NCBI GenBank assembly: GCA_965243245.1
Contig: OZ251536.1
Location: 1,178,001-1,242,000, forward strand
Direction: 5' to 3'
DNA: 64,000 nucleotides
Source: JAYQKL01 sp965243245
GTDB taxonomy: Bacteria; Pseudomonadota; Alphaproteobacteria; RS24
The translations under genes and the position numbers were made by a program. Positions 1-7,815 of this stretch are shown piece by piece; position 1 is the first letter of the stretch, and the number at the start of each line of letters is the position of its first letter. The notes under the pieces were generated by a model that was given only the letters and a program-made list of their open reading frames with translations, was not told the origin of the DNA and did no database searches.

Positions 1-1133
1 GCCATAAGCTGCATGAAAGGTGCCATCAAACCAAACACCGTGCCAAAGCTTAAGGCACCGAAAGCTTTTGCTGTCAGAGTGGTCCAAACCGGATAAATGC
101 CGCCAACAGCCGCCCCAAAAAAGGCGGCAAACAATAACAAGCTCGTGAAATCGGGGCGCAAGAGAAACATCCCCAAAAGACCAATATGAAACACCGCAAC
201 CACTGCAAATAAATGCCGAATATCAAAATAATCCGCTAAATAACCGATGATTAATTTACCCGCAACAGCCGATAAGGTCATGCTGGAAATAATCGCAGCA
301 GCTTGCGTAGGGGTCAATCCAATATCAATGAAGAAAGGGTATTTGGACGTTAAAATTGCCTGATCACTTGACAATAATAATCCCGCTCCTAAAATCAGTA
401 ACCAGAAATTTCTTTCTTTAATAAGAGTGCGAAACGTCCAGTTTTGCTCCTCAACGAGCCCTGCCTTCTCATCTAACTCAGCCTGAGACGAGGGAATAGA
501 AACCTCAAATTCATCTTGCCCAATAAGGTGGTGTGGTTGCGGGCGGGCGCGAATAAACAAAACAGCGACAAGCATAATCAGCAATGCCGTCCCCCAACCA
601 AGAAGCAGTAAGGCTTGACGCCACCCCCTTGTCTCAATTAACCAAATGACAATCGGCACCATCACAAATCCGCCAGCAGAAGACGTCACCGAAACAACGC
701 CCAAAGCTCTGCCACGGCGCTTCAAAAACCATCTGGATACAACAGCATTGGCAGTTAGCCCTCCCGTACAAGCAATACTCAACCCAATAAGCAAAGTGAT
801 AATAAACAACATGACCTTCAAATCATAACTTACAGAAAGCACCGTCAAGCCAAGTCCAAAAGCAAGCCCCCCAATCATAAAAACATATTGGGGCGCAAAA
901 CGATCAATCACCCGCCCGACAAACGGCGCCCAGCCCGCAAGCCCTATCAGCATACCAATATAGGCATAGCTTACCGTTGCGCGGCTAATGCCAAACTCTT
1001 GCGTAATGGGTATGACAAATATTTGATATCCGTAAAAGGTAATGCCAAGAACCATCATGGTACAAAAAAAACAAGCGGCGGCGATGAGCCAGCCTTGATA
1101 AATAAAACTTTTTCTTATTTTTGAATGAGACAT
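1..1133 (-). CDS. Major facilitator superfamily transporter, 3' end beyond window
   Basis: The reading frame opens at an ATG at 1133 and stays open to base 1, so at least 377 codons are present and the C-terminus is missing. The N-terminus has a short basic stretch (MSHSKIRKSF) followed by hydrophobic helices. A loop with the MFS-like pattern GWAPFVGRVIDRF follows the second helix. A long charged cytoplasmic loop (about 505-430 in reverse) separates two six-helix halves, and the second half contains AGKLIIGYFADYFD, another MFS loop-like motif. The overall look resembles monocarboxylate or oxalate/formate-type carriers, but the substrate cannot be read from the sequence. It is divergent from the methyltransferase gene that starts at 1299. 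Confidence 0.8.
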   Translation of the reverse strand, partial: MSHSKIRKSFIYQGWLIAAACFFCTMMVLGITFYGYQIFVIPITQEFGISRATVSYAYIGMLIGLAGWAPFVGRVIDRFAPQYVFMIGGLAFGLGLTVLSVSYDLKVMLFIITLLIGLSIACTGGLTANAVVSRWFLKRRGRALGVVSVTSSAGGFVMVPIVIWLIETRGWRQALLLLGWGTALLIMLVAVLFIRARPQPHHLIGQDEFEVSIPSSQAELDEKAGLVEEQNWTFRTLIKERNFWLLILGAGLLLSSDQAILTSKYPFFIDIGLTPTQAAAIISSMTLSAVAGKLIIGYLADYFDIRHLFAVVAVFHIGLLGMFLLRPDFTSLLLFAAFFGAAVGGIYPVWTTLTAKAFGALSFGTVFGLMAPFMQLM

Positions 1134-1298
1134 ACCGACTCCTGCTCCCTTACACGGGCTAGTGTATAGGCTTAAAATCAGCCTAGAGGATTAAGAACAG
1201 TCGGTAAAGTTTAAGCTCATGCTGAATTTTTCTTTTTTACCTAGACATTTTAGACATCATTATTAATCTGAGAGAGGTCGGTTTTTAAAGGAGAGAAC

Positions 1299-2195
1299 AT
1301 GCAACAGGGTGAACCAAGTCAAACGGCTAAAATGACAGCTATTATGCGGGCGCATCATCATGCGAGCGCACCGCACCCAAAAATTTTAAACGATAATATT
1401 GCCTTTGCTCTGACGGGTCTTGAGACGCTTGAGGCTCTGTCTCAGCATTATCGTAGCATCGTGGAGCTGTTTGCCAGTCTAAGCGATAAAGAGACGGCCG
1501 CGTTGTTTGTTCGCCAAACGATGGATTTTGTTTGCATGCGCTCAAGGCTGTTTGAAGAGCAATTGAAAGAAGCCATGAAAGAAGGCGCAACACAGGTGAT
1601 TGTGCTGGGCGCGGGTCTTGATACAACTGCTTACCGCTTTTTGGAACTGCTCAAAGACGTTCAGATTTATGAAGTCGACCATCCAGATACACAAATGTGG
1701 AAAAAAAGCACACTTGAGAAAAGCGGTATCATCCTTCCCGATAATTTAAACTTTGTGGGCATTGATTTTGAAACCCAAACCCTAACAGACGCTTTAGACA
1801 ATGCCGGTGTGCGCCGCAAGGCAATAACGGTAATGTCGTGGCTTGGTGTCATTATGTATCTGACCGATGAAAGTATTCGTGCCAGCCTATCTGTCTTGAG
1901 TGAATTCGCACCTAAAAGTCGGTTGGTTTTGGACTTCATTATGCCCGACTATCAACAAGTACAAGGCTATGCTCCAGATAGTCTGGTGCATCTTAATAAG
2001 GTGGTGTCGCAAATGGGCGAGCCAATTTTATCTAAACTCAGCACCGATGAGCTTGAGGAGCGATTAAAAACAGCCGGATTCAGTCAGGTAAATTTTTATT
2101 CAACCGATGATCTCGTCCACCAATTTATCGAGGGCAGACAAGACCTCTACACCATACCCAAAGGAACCGTCACGCTTTTAGCTAGCTGTATTTAG
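1299..2195 (+). CDS. Class I SAM-dependent methyltransferase, LCMT/PPM-like family
   Basis: This 298-residue protein has the family hallmark VIVLGAGLDTTAYR at residues 100-113, the glycine-rich SAM-binding loop of the leucine carboxyl methyltransferase-like (TIGR00027/UPF0677) group. An acidic residue in YEVDHP about 20 residues later would bind the ribose hydroxyls. Bacterial members methylate small molecules or natural products and mostly have unknown substrates, so no reaction is assigned. A purine-rich AAAGGAGAG lies just upstream of the ATG at 1299. It is transcribed away from the MFS gene and is convergent with the M20 peptidase, with no operon partner. Confidence 0.8.
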   Translation: MQQGEPSQTAKMTAIMRAHHHASAPHPKILNDNIAFALTGLETLEALSQHYRSIVELFASLSDKETAALFVRQTMDFVCMRSRLFEEQLKEAMKEGATQVIVLGAGLDTTAYRFLELLKDVQIYEVDHPDTQMWKKSTLEKSGIILPDNLNFVGIDFETQTLTDALDNAGVRRKAITVMSWLGVIMYLTDESIRASLSVLSEFAPKSRLVLDFIMPDYQQVQGYAPDSLVHLNKVVSQMGEPILSKLSTDELEERLKTAGFSQVNFYSTDDLVHQFIEGRQDLYTIPKGTVTLLASCI

Positions 2196-2221
2196 GGCGC
2201 ACTTTAAAACACAAAAAAACG

Positions 2222-3742
2222 CTATAACCGCGCCATCATCCGATAATAAAACCGAACCGTATCCACCAATGCAGAAACACCAATGCGCTCATTCGTGCCG
2301 TGAATCGTCTCCAAAGCATCTGTATCTACTTCCATATAGGTAAAACGATAATGGTTAGGTGTCAGCGCACGGTAATGCCTTGTATCTGTCGCCGCAACCA
2401 ATAAACGCGGCGCAATGACAACACGTTGCGGCGCGGCCGTATCACGAATGGCCGCCGTCAACTGCTCCCAGCCAAAACCATCCAGCGGTGAGACCGGCGA
2501 AGGTGCCATGCCTTTTTGACCTGAACCATCATAATCCACCGCTATACGCTCATCATTAATCACCTTGATGACCCGCGCCTTGACAGTTTCGGGAGTCTCG
2601 CCCGGCAGTATTCGGAAATTCACTTTTGCCGTGGCATTAATCGGCAGAACATTCGCTTTAATGCCGCCACTAATCATCGTAACGGCTGTGGTGGTGCGCA
2701 TGCTGGCATTGCTCTGTTTGTCATCTTTCAAAGAGACCATAACTAAGGGTTTGAAAAGCCATAGATTTTTCATCATCACCCGATTAAAAAATGGCATTTC
2801 ATCCGCCACCGCCTCAAGAAAACCTTGCATATGCGAGAAATCTTTTGAAAACTGATCGGCTTCCAAACGCGCCAGTGCCGCCGCCAAAATACCAATCGAG
2901 GTTTGCACGGGCGGTACCGAAGAATGACCCCCCTCATCTGACGCCTTTAAGCTAAGCGTCACAATGCCTTTTTCAGCCGGAGAAATAATCGCCACTGGCA
3001 CCTCAACACCCGGTAAAATACCACGCGCAATCAAACCACCCTCATCAAGTAAAAATTCAGCCCTGACCCCACGCGATTCCAATAACCCCGCCATCGCCGC
3101 CGCACCCTCTAAACCACCTTGCTCCTCATCATGACCAAAAGCAAAATAGATTGTGCGGGCAGGCCTTATACCCGCTTGCAACATATTCTCTGTCGCCGCA
3201 AGCAAGCCAATAATATTAACCTTATTATCGAGCGTACCGCGTCCCCAAATATACCCATCCGCCACAACGCCTTCAAACGGGGGATGATGCCAGTCTTTTT
3301 CAGTACTCGGGATGACAGGCACAACATCCAAATGACCAAGAAAAATAACCGGCTTCTCATCTGTTTGACCCTCCCATGTGTAAAGAAGAGAATAATCGCC
3401 CACCACTTCGCGTTTAAGGAACTGGTGTACTAAGGGAAACGCTTTTGCAAGATAGGCATGCAAGCCAAGCAACGCCTCAGCCGAGGCTGGTTTATCTCTG
3501 CCATAAGAAATTGTTTTAAATCTTACAGCCCCAAGCATCGCTTGGGTGATACGCGCTTTATCGGGGGTGAACTCAAAACTCTCTCCACTCTCTCCACTCT
3601 CTCCACTCTGCCCACTCTGTCCACTCTGTCCACTCTGTCCAATGCGCTGCGTTGTGCTGGTTGTAAACGTATTAACCAGCAGAATAACAAGCAACAAAGC
3701 TAACAATACCAAAGCCGCTTTAAGGAAATTTAATTTCATCAT
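2222..3742 (-). CDS. Membrane-anchored M20 family metallopeptidase (PM20D1-like)
   Basis: The 506-residue protein starts with a single hydrophobic anchor (about residues 8-24), then a linker of repeated GQS/GES triplets (about 35-55), then an M20 catalytic domain. The metal ligands and catalytic residues are visible: H137 and D139 in GHLDVVPV, D172 in GRGTLDNK, and D205-E206-E207 in GHDEEQGG, where E206 would be the general base. The size and anchor fit the carboxypeptidase S / PM20D1 group, which hydrolyses N-acyl amino acids or dipeptides. The substrate is unknown. The linker is encoded by a seven-copy 9-bp tandem array. The gene is monocistronic as far as can be seen. Confidence 0.85.
   Translation of the reverse strand: MMKLNFLKAALVLLALLLVILLVNTFTTSTTQRIGQSGQSGQSGQSGESGESGESFEFTPDKARITQAMLGAVRFKTISYGRDKPASAEALLGLHAYLAKAFPLVHQFLKREVVGDYSLLYTWEGQTDEKPVIFLGHLDVVPVIPSTEKDWHHPPFEGVVADGYIWGRGTLDNKVNIIGLLAATENMLQAGIRPARTIYFAFGHDEEQGGLEGAAAMAGLLESRGVRAEFLLDEGGLIARGILPGVEVPVAIISPAEKGIVTLSLKASDEGGHSSVPPVQTSIGILAAALARLEADQFSKDFSHMQGFLEAVADEMPFFNRVMMKNLWLFKPLVMVSLKDDKQSNASMRTTTAVTMISGGIKANVLPINATAKVNFRILPGETPETVKARVIKVINDERIAVDYDGSGQKGMAPSPVSPLDGFGWEQLTAAIRDTAAPQRVVIAPRLLVAATDTRHYRALTPNHYRFTYMEVDTDALETIHGTNERIGVSALVDTVRFYYRMMARL
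3578..3640 (-). repeat. 9-bp tandem array, 7 copies, in M20 peptidase linker
   Basis: Seven direct copies of a 9-bp unit (actctctcc or actctgtcc on the + strand) lie in frame inside the M20 gene. They encode alternating Gly-Gln-Ser and Gly-Glu-Ser triplets between the membrane anchor and the catalytic domain. Two unit variants lie in separate blocks, which suggests serial duplication from each end. Confidence 0.95.
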
Positions 3743-3831
3743 AGACCGTCCACGCTTCTATCTTAATTTCTTATCAATGACCCCACTGCACCGTTACAAA
3801 CAAATTAGAGTTTTTCTGTTTTACCCTCAAC

Positions 3832-4140
3832 CTACACAGAAGTTTCAATCTGATGAAGCTTCTTAGCATATTCAGCATCTAACTTGATGATCGCAAAATA
3901 AGCCGAACCAACCCATAAAAAATAAATCACACCAACCCCCAACATCAACTGAATATTGGTTGCCATGCTCATGGTTGAAGCCAGATAAAACTGAATGGCC
4001 ATAAATACAATAACCGACCATGTCGCCCCGTAAATCCGTTGCTTCAAAAGCCCCCGCTTGACAATATGAGAAAGCCGCGTCACCACATCCAGCGTTTGCG
4101 TGACTTTACATTTTTCTTCAGGATTAGCAGGCATCGACAT
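3832..4140 (-). CDS. Small two-helix membrane protein, unknown function
   Basis: This 102-residue protein has two predicted transmembrane stretches (about residues 40-58 and 66-84) and a basic, cytoplasmic-looking N-terminus. I do not recognise the family. Its ATG (4140-4138) shares one base with the TAA of the upstream glutamate-synthase-like gene (TAATG), so translation is probably coupled and the two products may act together at the membrane. A second Met at residue 3 is an alternative start. Confidence 0.65.
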   Translation of the reverse strand: MSMPANPEEKCKVTQTLDVVTRLSHIVKRGLLKQRIYGATWSVIVFMAIQFYLASTMSMATNIQLMLGVGVIYFLWVGSAYFAIIKLDAEYAKKLHQIETSV

Positions 4141-5573
4141 TATGCATTACGCGCAATACGATAAACACGGTCACGGTGCATAGAACGGGCACAAGAGGCT
4201 CCCGTGGCATGGGCAATATAACCAACCTGCTTTTTCGTATTAGTTAGATAATTAGCCACGCGGTGAGCTTTGATCGTCGGGTTTAGCCCGCGCATCAGAC
4301 GCTTATCATGGGTGGTGATACCCGTTGGACAGGTGTTTTTATCACATTGCAAGGCCTGAATACAGCCCAGCGCAAACATTGGCCCGCGCGCAGAATTAAC
4401 TGCCACCGCACCTTCGGACAACGCCCAAGCAATTTCCGCAGGCGTCACTAGCTTGCCAGATGTGCAAACCAGAATTTTTTCACGCAAGCCCTTTTCTGCC
4501 AATTTAGCAATCAGTGTCGGCAGACTTTCATCAAGTGTCATGCCAACATGGTCCATCAATGCCGCCGGCGCCGCCCCCGTGCCACCATCAGCGCCGTCCA
4601 GTGTGATGAAACTCGGGAAAATATCAAGCTTGATAAAAGTGTCAAACATTTCATCCAGATCCGCCGCACGACCAAGCACAAATTTAATGCCAACCGGCTT
4701 TTGTGTTGTCTGTTTCACCCGCTCAATCAGCTTGGCGAGCTCTTCGGCATTGGAGACATCTTTGCGCCGATTAGGCGAGACACTATCTTCACCCTTTTTA
4801 ATGCCGCGTGTTTTAGCAATTATTTTGGTGACTTTCGTCGCTGGCAAAATACCGCCCTTGCCGGGCTTTGCCCCTTGGGATAGCTTAATTTCAAACATAA
4901 CAATTTGCGGTTTTTCAGCCAATTCACCTAGTTTTTTATAATCGAGCGCGCCATGTTCATCGCGCACGCCATAATTGGCTGTGCCGATTTGAAATACCGT
5001 ATCAGCACCGCCCTTTTCGTGAAAAGGCGAAAACCCGCCTTCGCCTGTATTATGCCATGCGCCGGCCTGTTTTGCGCCGAGCGACAAAGCCAATATTGCA
5101 TTGCCTGACATCGAACCATAAGAGGTGCCTGAAATGTTAAAATAGCTCTGCGTTGTATAGGGCATTTGTGCGTCCGGGCCAAAGGTGACTTTGCGCACAT
5201 GCAAAACATCTTCTGCTAAAGTCGGGTAGAAACTATTCGCAAAACGGATAGCACCATCTGTGTGAAGCGGATAAGTGGAACCAAAAGCGATAACCCCGCC
5301 CTTGCCATCGGCCATATTATTTACATAATCACGCTGGAAGCGGTTAAAGGGAAGCTCCTCACGGTCGGCCGCAAAGAAATATGAACGGAAAAACACGCCC
5401 ATTTCTTTCAAGATATAACGCATATGCCCAAGCACCGGATAATTACGGTGAATCGCATTGCGCGTTTGCAGTCGATCGCGAATATAAACCAACACAAGTA
5501 GAGCAACACCCGTGCCGATAACGGTAATGAACAAAGCTGCCATTACCAACAAAATATTAATGAGGACATCCAT
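4140..5573 (-). CDS. FMN-binding glutamate synthase-related protein, membrane-anchored
   Basis: The 477-residue protein has one N-terminal transmembrane segment (about residues 8-29) followed by a domain like the FMN/synthase (TIM-barrel) domain of glutamate synthase. Three cysteines, C404, C410 and C415, in the pattern CIQALQCDKNTCPTGI match the 3Fe-4S ligands of GltB. DGADGGTGAAP is the matching phosphate/FMN loop. It lacks the amidotransferase domain, so it is not a complete GltB. Stand-alone relatives are common and have no well-established reaction. It is coupled to the small membrane protein downstream, and no gltD-like subunit is nearby. Confidence 0.8.
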   Translation of the reverse strand: MDVLINILLVMAALFITVIGTGVALLVLVYIRDRLQTRNAIHRNYPVLGHMRYILKEMGVFFRSYFFAADREELPFNRFQRDYVNNMADGKGGVIAFGSTYPLHTDGAIRFANSFYPTLAEDVLHVRKVTFGPDAQMPYTTQSYFNISGTSYGSMSGNAILALSLGAKQAGAWHNTGEGGFSPFHEKGGADTVFQIGTANYGVRDEHGALDYKKLGELAEKPQIVMFEIKLSQGAKPGKGGILPATKVTKIIAKTRGIKKGEDSVSPNRRKDVSNAEELAKLIERVKQTTQKPVGIKFVLGRAADLDEMFDTFIKLDIFPSFITLDGADGGTGAAPAALMDHVGMTLDESLPTLIAKLAEKGLREKILVCTSGKLVTPAEIAWALSEGAVAVNSARGPMFALGCIQALQCDKNTCPTGITTHDKRLMRGLNPTIKAHRVANYLTNTKKQVGYIAHATGASCARSMHRDRVYRIARNA

Positions 5574-5687
5574 GAGCTTTTCCTTCTTTTTGTACGGCTA
5601 GTATAAGCACAAGCACATTGACTTGTGTAGAAAAAAGATCGAAGAAGTAAAAGAAGTATAAAAAGGCTTAAAGCAAATTTGAATTTG

Positions 5688-5713
5688 TGTTTTGAATTTA
5701 TGTTTTGAATTTA
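5688..5713. repeat. 13-bp tandem duplication beside tRNA-Gly
   Basis: Two perfect direct copies of tgttttgaattta stand immediately 3' of the tRNA-Gly gene, in the gap between it and the glutamate-synthase-like gene. A degenerate third copy may lie just before them. Confidence 0.85.
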
Positions 5714-5715
5714 AG

Positions 5716-5790
5716 TGGAGCGGGCGATGAGATTCGAACTCACGACCCTAACCTTGGCAAGGTTATGCTCTACCCCTGAGCTACGCCCGC
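5716..5790 (-). tRNA. tRNA-Gly(GCC)
   Basis: The reverse complement folds as a standard cloverleaf of 75 nt including an encoded CCA end. The acceptor stem is GCGGGCG/CGCCCGC, the D stem GCTC/GAGC, the anticodon stem TAACC/GGTTA with loop TTGCCAA (anticodon GCC), and the T arm has the TTCGAAT loop. The discriminator base is T. It is the only tRNA I found in the window. Confidence 0.97.
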
Positions 5791-5818
5791 TAAACGACTG
5801 ATAATAACCAGCGAGGAT

Positions 5819-5847
5819 GTTATGCCTTATGAAAGTGGCTTTTGCAA
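5819..5847 (-). promoter_or_regulatory. Candidate sigma-70 promoter of tRNA-Gly
   Basis: On the minus strand TTGCAA (5847-5842) and CATAAC (5824-5819) are separated by exactly 17 bp and lie about 30 bp upstream of the tRNA 5' end. Spacing and position fit a housekeeping promoter, but the -10 hexamer matches TATAAT at only four of six positions. Confidence 0.35.
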
Positions 5848-5939
5848 CCCTGTTTTGCGGGCAAATCTTATTTTTCTCATAAACCCTCTTGGCAAAAGAC
5901 ACGACAAGTCCCATTTATTAGGTAACAAAGGATACGTTT

Positions 5940-6845
5940 ATGAATCACGCCCAAAGCACACCCGATGAAGCCATCAACATGATTGTCGATACCAGCACGA
6001 CAAGCTTTGCGGCAGATGTCATTGAAGCTTCGCGCGAAAGGCTTGTTCTGGTTGATTTTTGGGCACCGTGGTGCGGTCCGTGCAAACAATTGACGCCTGT
6101 TCTTGAAAAAATCATTACCGAAACCAAGGGCGGCGTTAAATTGGCAAAGATGAATATTGATGAACATCCCCAAATTGCTCAACAATTACAGGTGCAGTCT
6201 ATTCCGTCTGTTTTTGCTTTCAAAAACGGGCAACCCGTTGATGGGTTTATGGGGGCTTTGCCAGAAAGCGAGCTTAGAAAATTTATTGAAAAAAATCTCG
6301 GTACTGAGCTTGGTCCCAGCGAGATAGAAAAACTTTTGACCACAGGCGAGGGGGCTCTTAAAAGTGGTGACTTTAGTCGGGCGGTTGAGGTTTTTTCAAA
6401 GGTGCTTGACCTTGAAGGCGAAAATATTTCAGCTCTAACTGGACTTGCCAAAGCTTATATTGCGATTGATGCTGGTGATGCTGCGCGTGAAATACTCGCT
6501 TGTGTACCCGTTAAAGAGGCTAATAATCCTGAAGTTTTAGCTCTTATGGCGCATTTGAAATTGGCTGAAAAGACTGAAAACACGGGCGATAAGGATGAGC
6601 TTTTAAGCCGCTTGTCTCAAAATGAGAATGATCATCAAGCACGGTTTGATTTGGCATTGATACATCATGGTGCCAAGCGGCGCGAAGAAGCGATTAATTG
6701 CCTGCTTTTTATTATTGAAAAGCAACCCAATTGGAATGAAGACGCCGCCCGCAAGCAATTGATTGAGCTTTTTGATGCCTATGGCGCAACCGATGAAGTG
6801 ACCCTGAATGGACGCAGGCGGCTGGCTTCTTTTTTGTTCAAATAA
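5940..6845 (+). CDS. cnoX: Thioredoxin-TPR co-chaperone CnoX/YbbN
   Basis: The 301-residue protein has an N-terminal thioredoxin domain with the active site WCGPC (C45 and C48) and a C-terminal half of TPR-like helices (from about residue 130). That architecture is CnoX (YbbN), a holdase that protects proteins from oxidation and hands them to GroEL and DnaK. The CxxC pair is intact, unlike the E. coli protein, so redox activity is plausible, as in Caulobacter. An AAAGGA lies about 8 bases before the ATG. It begins a three-gene run with the LON-domain and Trm112-like genes, an arrangement common in alphaproteobacteria. Confidence 0.9.
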   Translation: MNHAQSTPDEAINMIVDTSTTSFAADVIEASRERLVLVDFWAPWCGPCKQLTPVLEKIITETKGGVKLAKMNIDEHPQIAQQLQVQSIPSVFAFKNGQPVDGFMGALPESELRKFIEKNLGTELGPSEIEKLLTTGEGALKSGDFSRAVEVFSKVLDLEGENISALTGLAKAYIAIDAGDAAREILACVPVKEANNPEVLALMAHLKLAEKTENTGDKDELLSRLSQNENDHQARFDLALIHHGAKRREEAINCLLFIIEKQPNWNEDAARKQLIELFDAYGATDEVTLNGRRRLASFLFK

Positions 6846-6857
6846 GCGAGAGCACTG

Positions 6858-7577
6858 ATGCTTAAAAAATATAATTCACCGCATGATTTACCCGGCACTT
6901 TGCCTGTATTTCCTTTATCGGGGTCTTTATTATTGCCGCGCGTGGTTATTTCACTGAACATTTTTGAGCCACGCTATTTGAAAATGATTGCTGATGCCAT
7001 GTCAATAAAGACATCAATAAAGACATCAATAAAGACATCAACAAAGGCATCCAAAACATCAGGTCATCTTATCGGGATGGTTCAGCCCGACCTCAATCAG
7101 CCCGCTCATCCAGACGGGCAATCCGTGCTTAATCAAACAGCGTGTGCCGGACGCATTACCTCTTATTTGGAAACCGATGACGGACGCTTGCTGGTTAGCC
7201 TAACTGGCATTAGTCGTTTTAAAATCATGCATGAAATTGAATGTAACACACCTTATCGCCAAGTTGCGGCTGATTTCACTCAGTATGAGGCAGATCTTGT
7301 TCTGGGGTATGGCATGGAAAAAGTCGACAGAACACGGCTGCTTAATCTCGTGCGCAATTATCTTGAAGCCCATGATATGAATGCCGACTGGGATTCAATC
7401 AACGCCTCTTCTAATGAAGAGATCGTGAACGCCTTGAGTGTGATAAGCCCGTTCAGTGCTCAAGAAAAACAAGCCCTGCTGGAAGCCAGCACGCTGGCCC
7501 AGCGGGCAGATATATTAATTGCCTTTGGCGAAATGACTCTGGCGCGTTCTCTGGGTGAAACAACCCCCCTGCAATAG
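6858..7577 (+). CDS. LON peptidase N-terminal (substrate-binding) domain protein
   Basis: This 239-residue protein contains only the N-terminal substrate-binding domain of Lon (LPVFPLSGSLLLPRV near the start, NIFEPRYLKMI after it), with no AAA+ or protease domain. Stand-alone copies probably recognise or deliver proteins, but their role is not established. A run of S-I-K-T repeats (about residues 49-64) is inserted after the first strands and is encoded by a 12-bp array. The gene starts 12 bp after cnoX and ends 6 bp before the Trm112-like gene, so the three are likely one operon. Confidence 0.85.
   Translation: MLKKYNSPHDLPGTLPVFPLSGSLLLPRVVISLNIFEPRYLKMIADAMSIKTSIKTSIKTSTKASKTSGHLIGMVQPDLNQPAHPDGQSVLNQTACAGRITSYLETDDGRLLVSLTGISRFKIMHEIECNTPYRQVAADFTQYEADLVLGYGMEKVDRTRLLNLVRNYLEAHDMNADWDSINASSNEEIVNALSVISPFSAQEKQALLEASTLAQRADILIAFGEMTLARSLGETTPLQ
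7002..7049 (+). repeat. 12-bp tandem array, 4 copies, in LON-domain gene
   Basis: Three perfect copies of tcaataaagaca and one diverged copy lie in frame. They encode (S-I-K-T) repeats and lengthen a loop of the LON-domain protein. Confidence 0.93.
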
Positions 7578-7583
7578 GTAGCC

Positions 7584-7610
7584 ATGAACAAAATGAACAA
7601 AAAGAACAAA
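7584..7610 (+). repeat. 9-bp tandem array at Trm112 start
   Basis: Two copies of atgaacaaa and a diverged third form the first nine codons of the Trm112-like gene. The duplication also copies the start codon, so there are two in-frame ATGs nine bases apart. Confidence 0.75.
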
Positions 7611-7793
7611 AAAAGCCAAGACCGTCATGCCATTGACCCCAAGCTTCTGGAAATTCTCGTATGCCCGCTCACCCATGGCTCTCTCAAATGGGACCCAGAG
7701 AAGGGCGAACTCATTAGCAAAAAAGCGAAACTGGCTTTCCCCGTCCGTGATGGCATCCCCATTTTACTGCCTGAGGAAGCGCGGACTCTTTAA
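7584..7793 (+). CDS. Trm112 family protein
   Basis: This 69-residue protein has a Trm112-like core: LLEILVCPLTHGSL, a strand pair, then FPVRDGIPILLPEEAR at the end. Trm112-type proteins activate SAM methyltransferases in eukaryotes and archaea; bacterial copies (YcaR type) have unclear partners. Only one cysteine of the usual zinc set is present, as in many bacterial members. The first 9 codons (MNKMNKKNK) are a 9-bp tandem repeat and are unlikely to be part of the fold. Confidence 0.85.
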   Translation: MNKMNKKNKKSQDRHAIDPKLLEILVCPLTHGSLKWDPEKGELISKKAKLAFPVRDGIPILLPEEARTL

Positions 7794-7815
7794 ATTAACC
7801 AAAAAATTAACCAAA
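7792..7815. repeat. 12-bp tandem duplication across two convergent stop codons
   Basis: Two perfect copies of aaattaaccaaa span the 13-bp gap between the Trm112-like gene and the oppositely oriented hydroxylase gene. The first copy overlaps the Trm112 stop codon and the second contains the hydroxylase stop codon and final codon. Confidence 0.85.

Noticed and set aside
1134..1298. Regulatory structure in the divergent MFS/methyltransferase gap
   Set aside because: I saw no convincing operator, riboswitch or promoter pair beyond the ribosome site of the methyltransferase.
3578..3640. CRISPR-like array
   Set aside because: The repeats are directly adjacent with no spacers, and the units are coding or slippage-type, so none of the arrays in the window is CRISPR.
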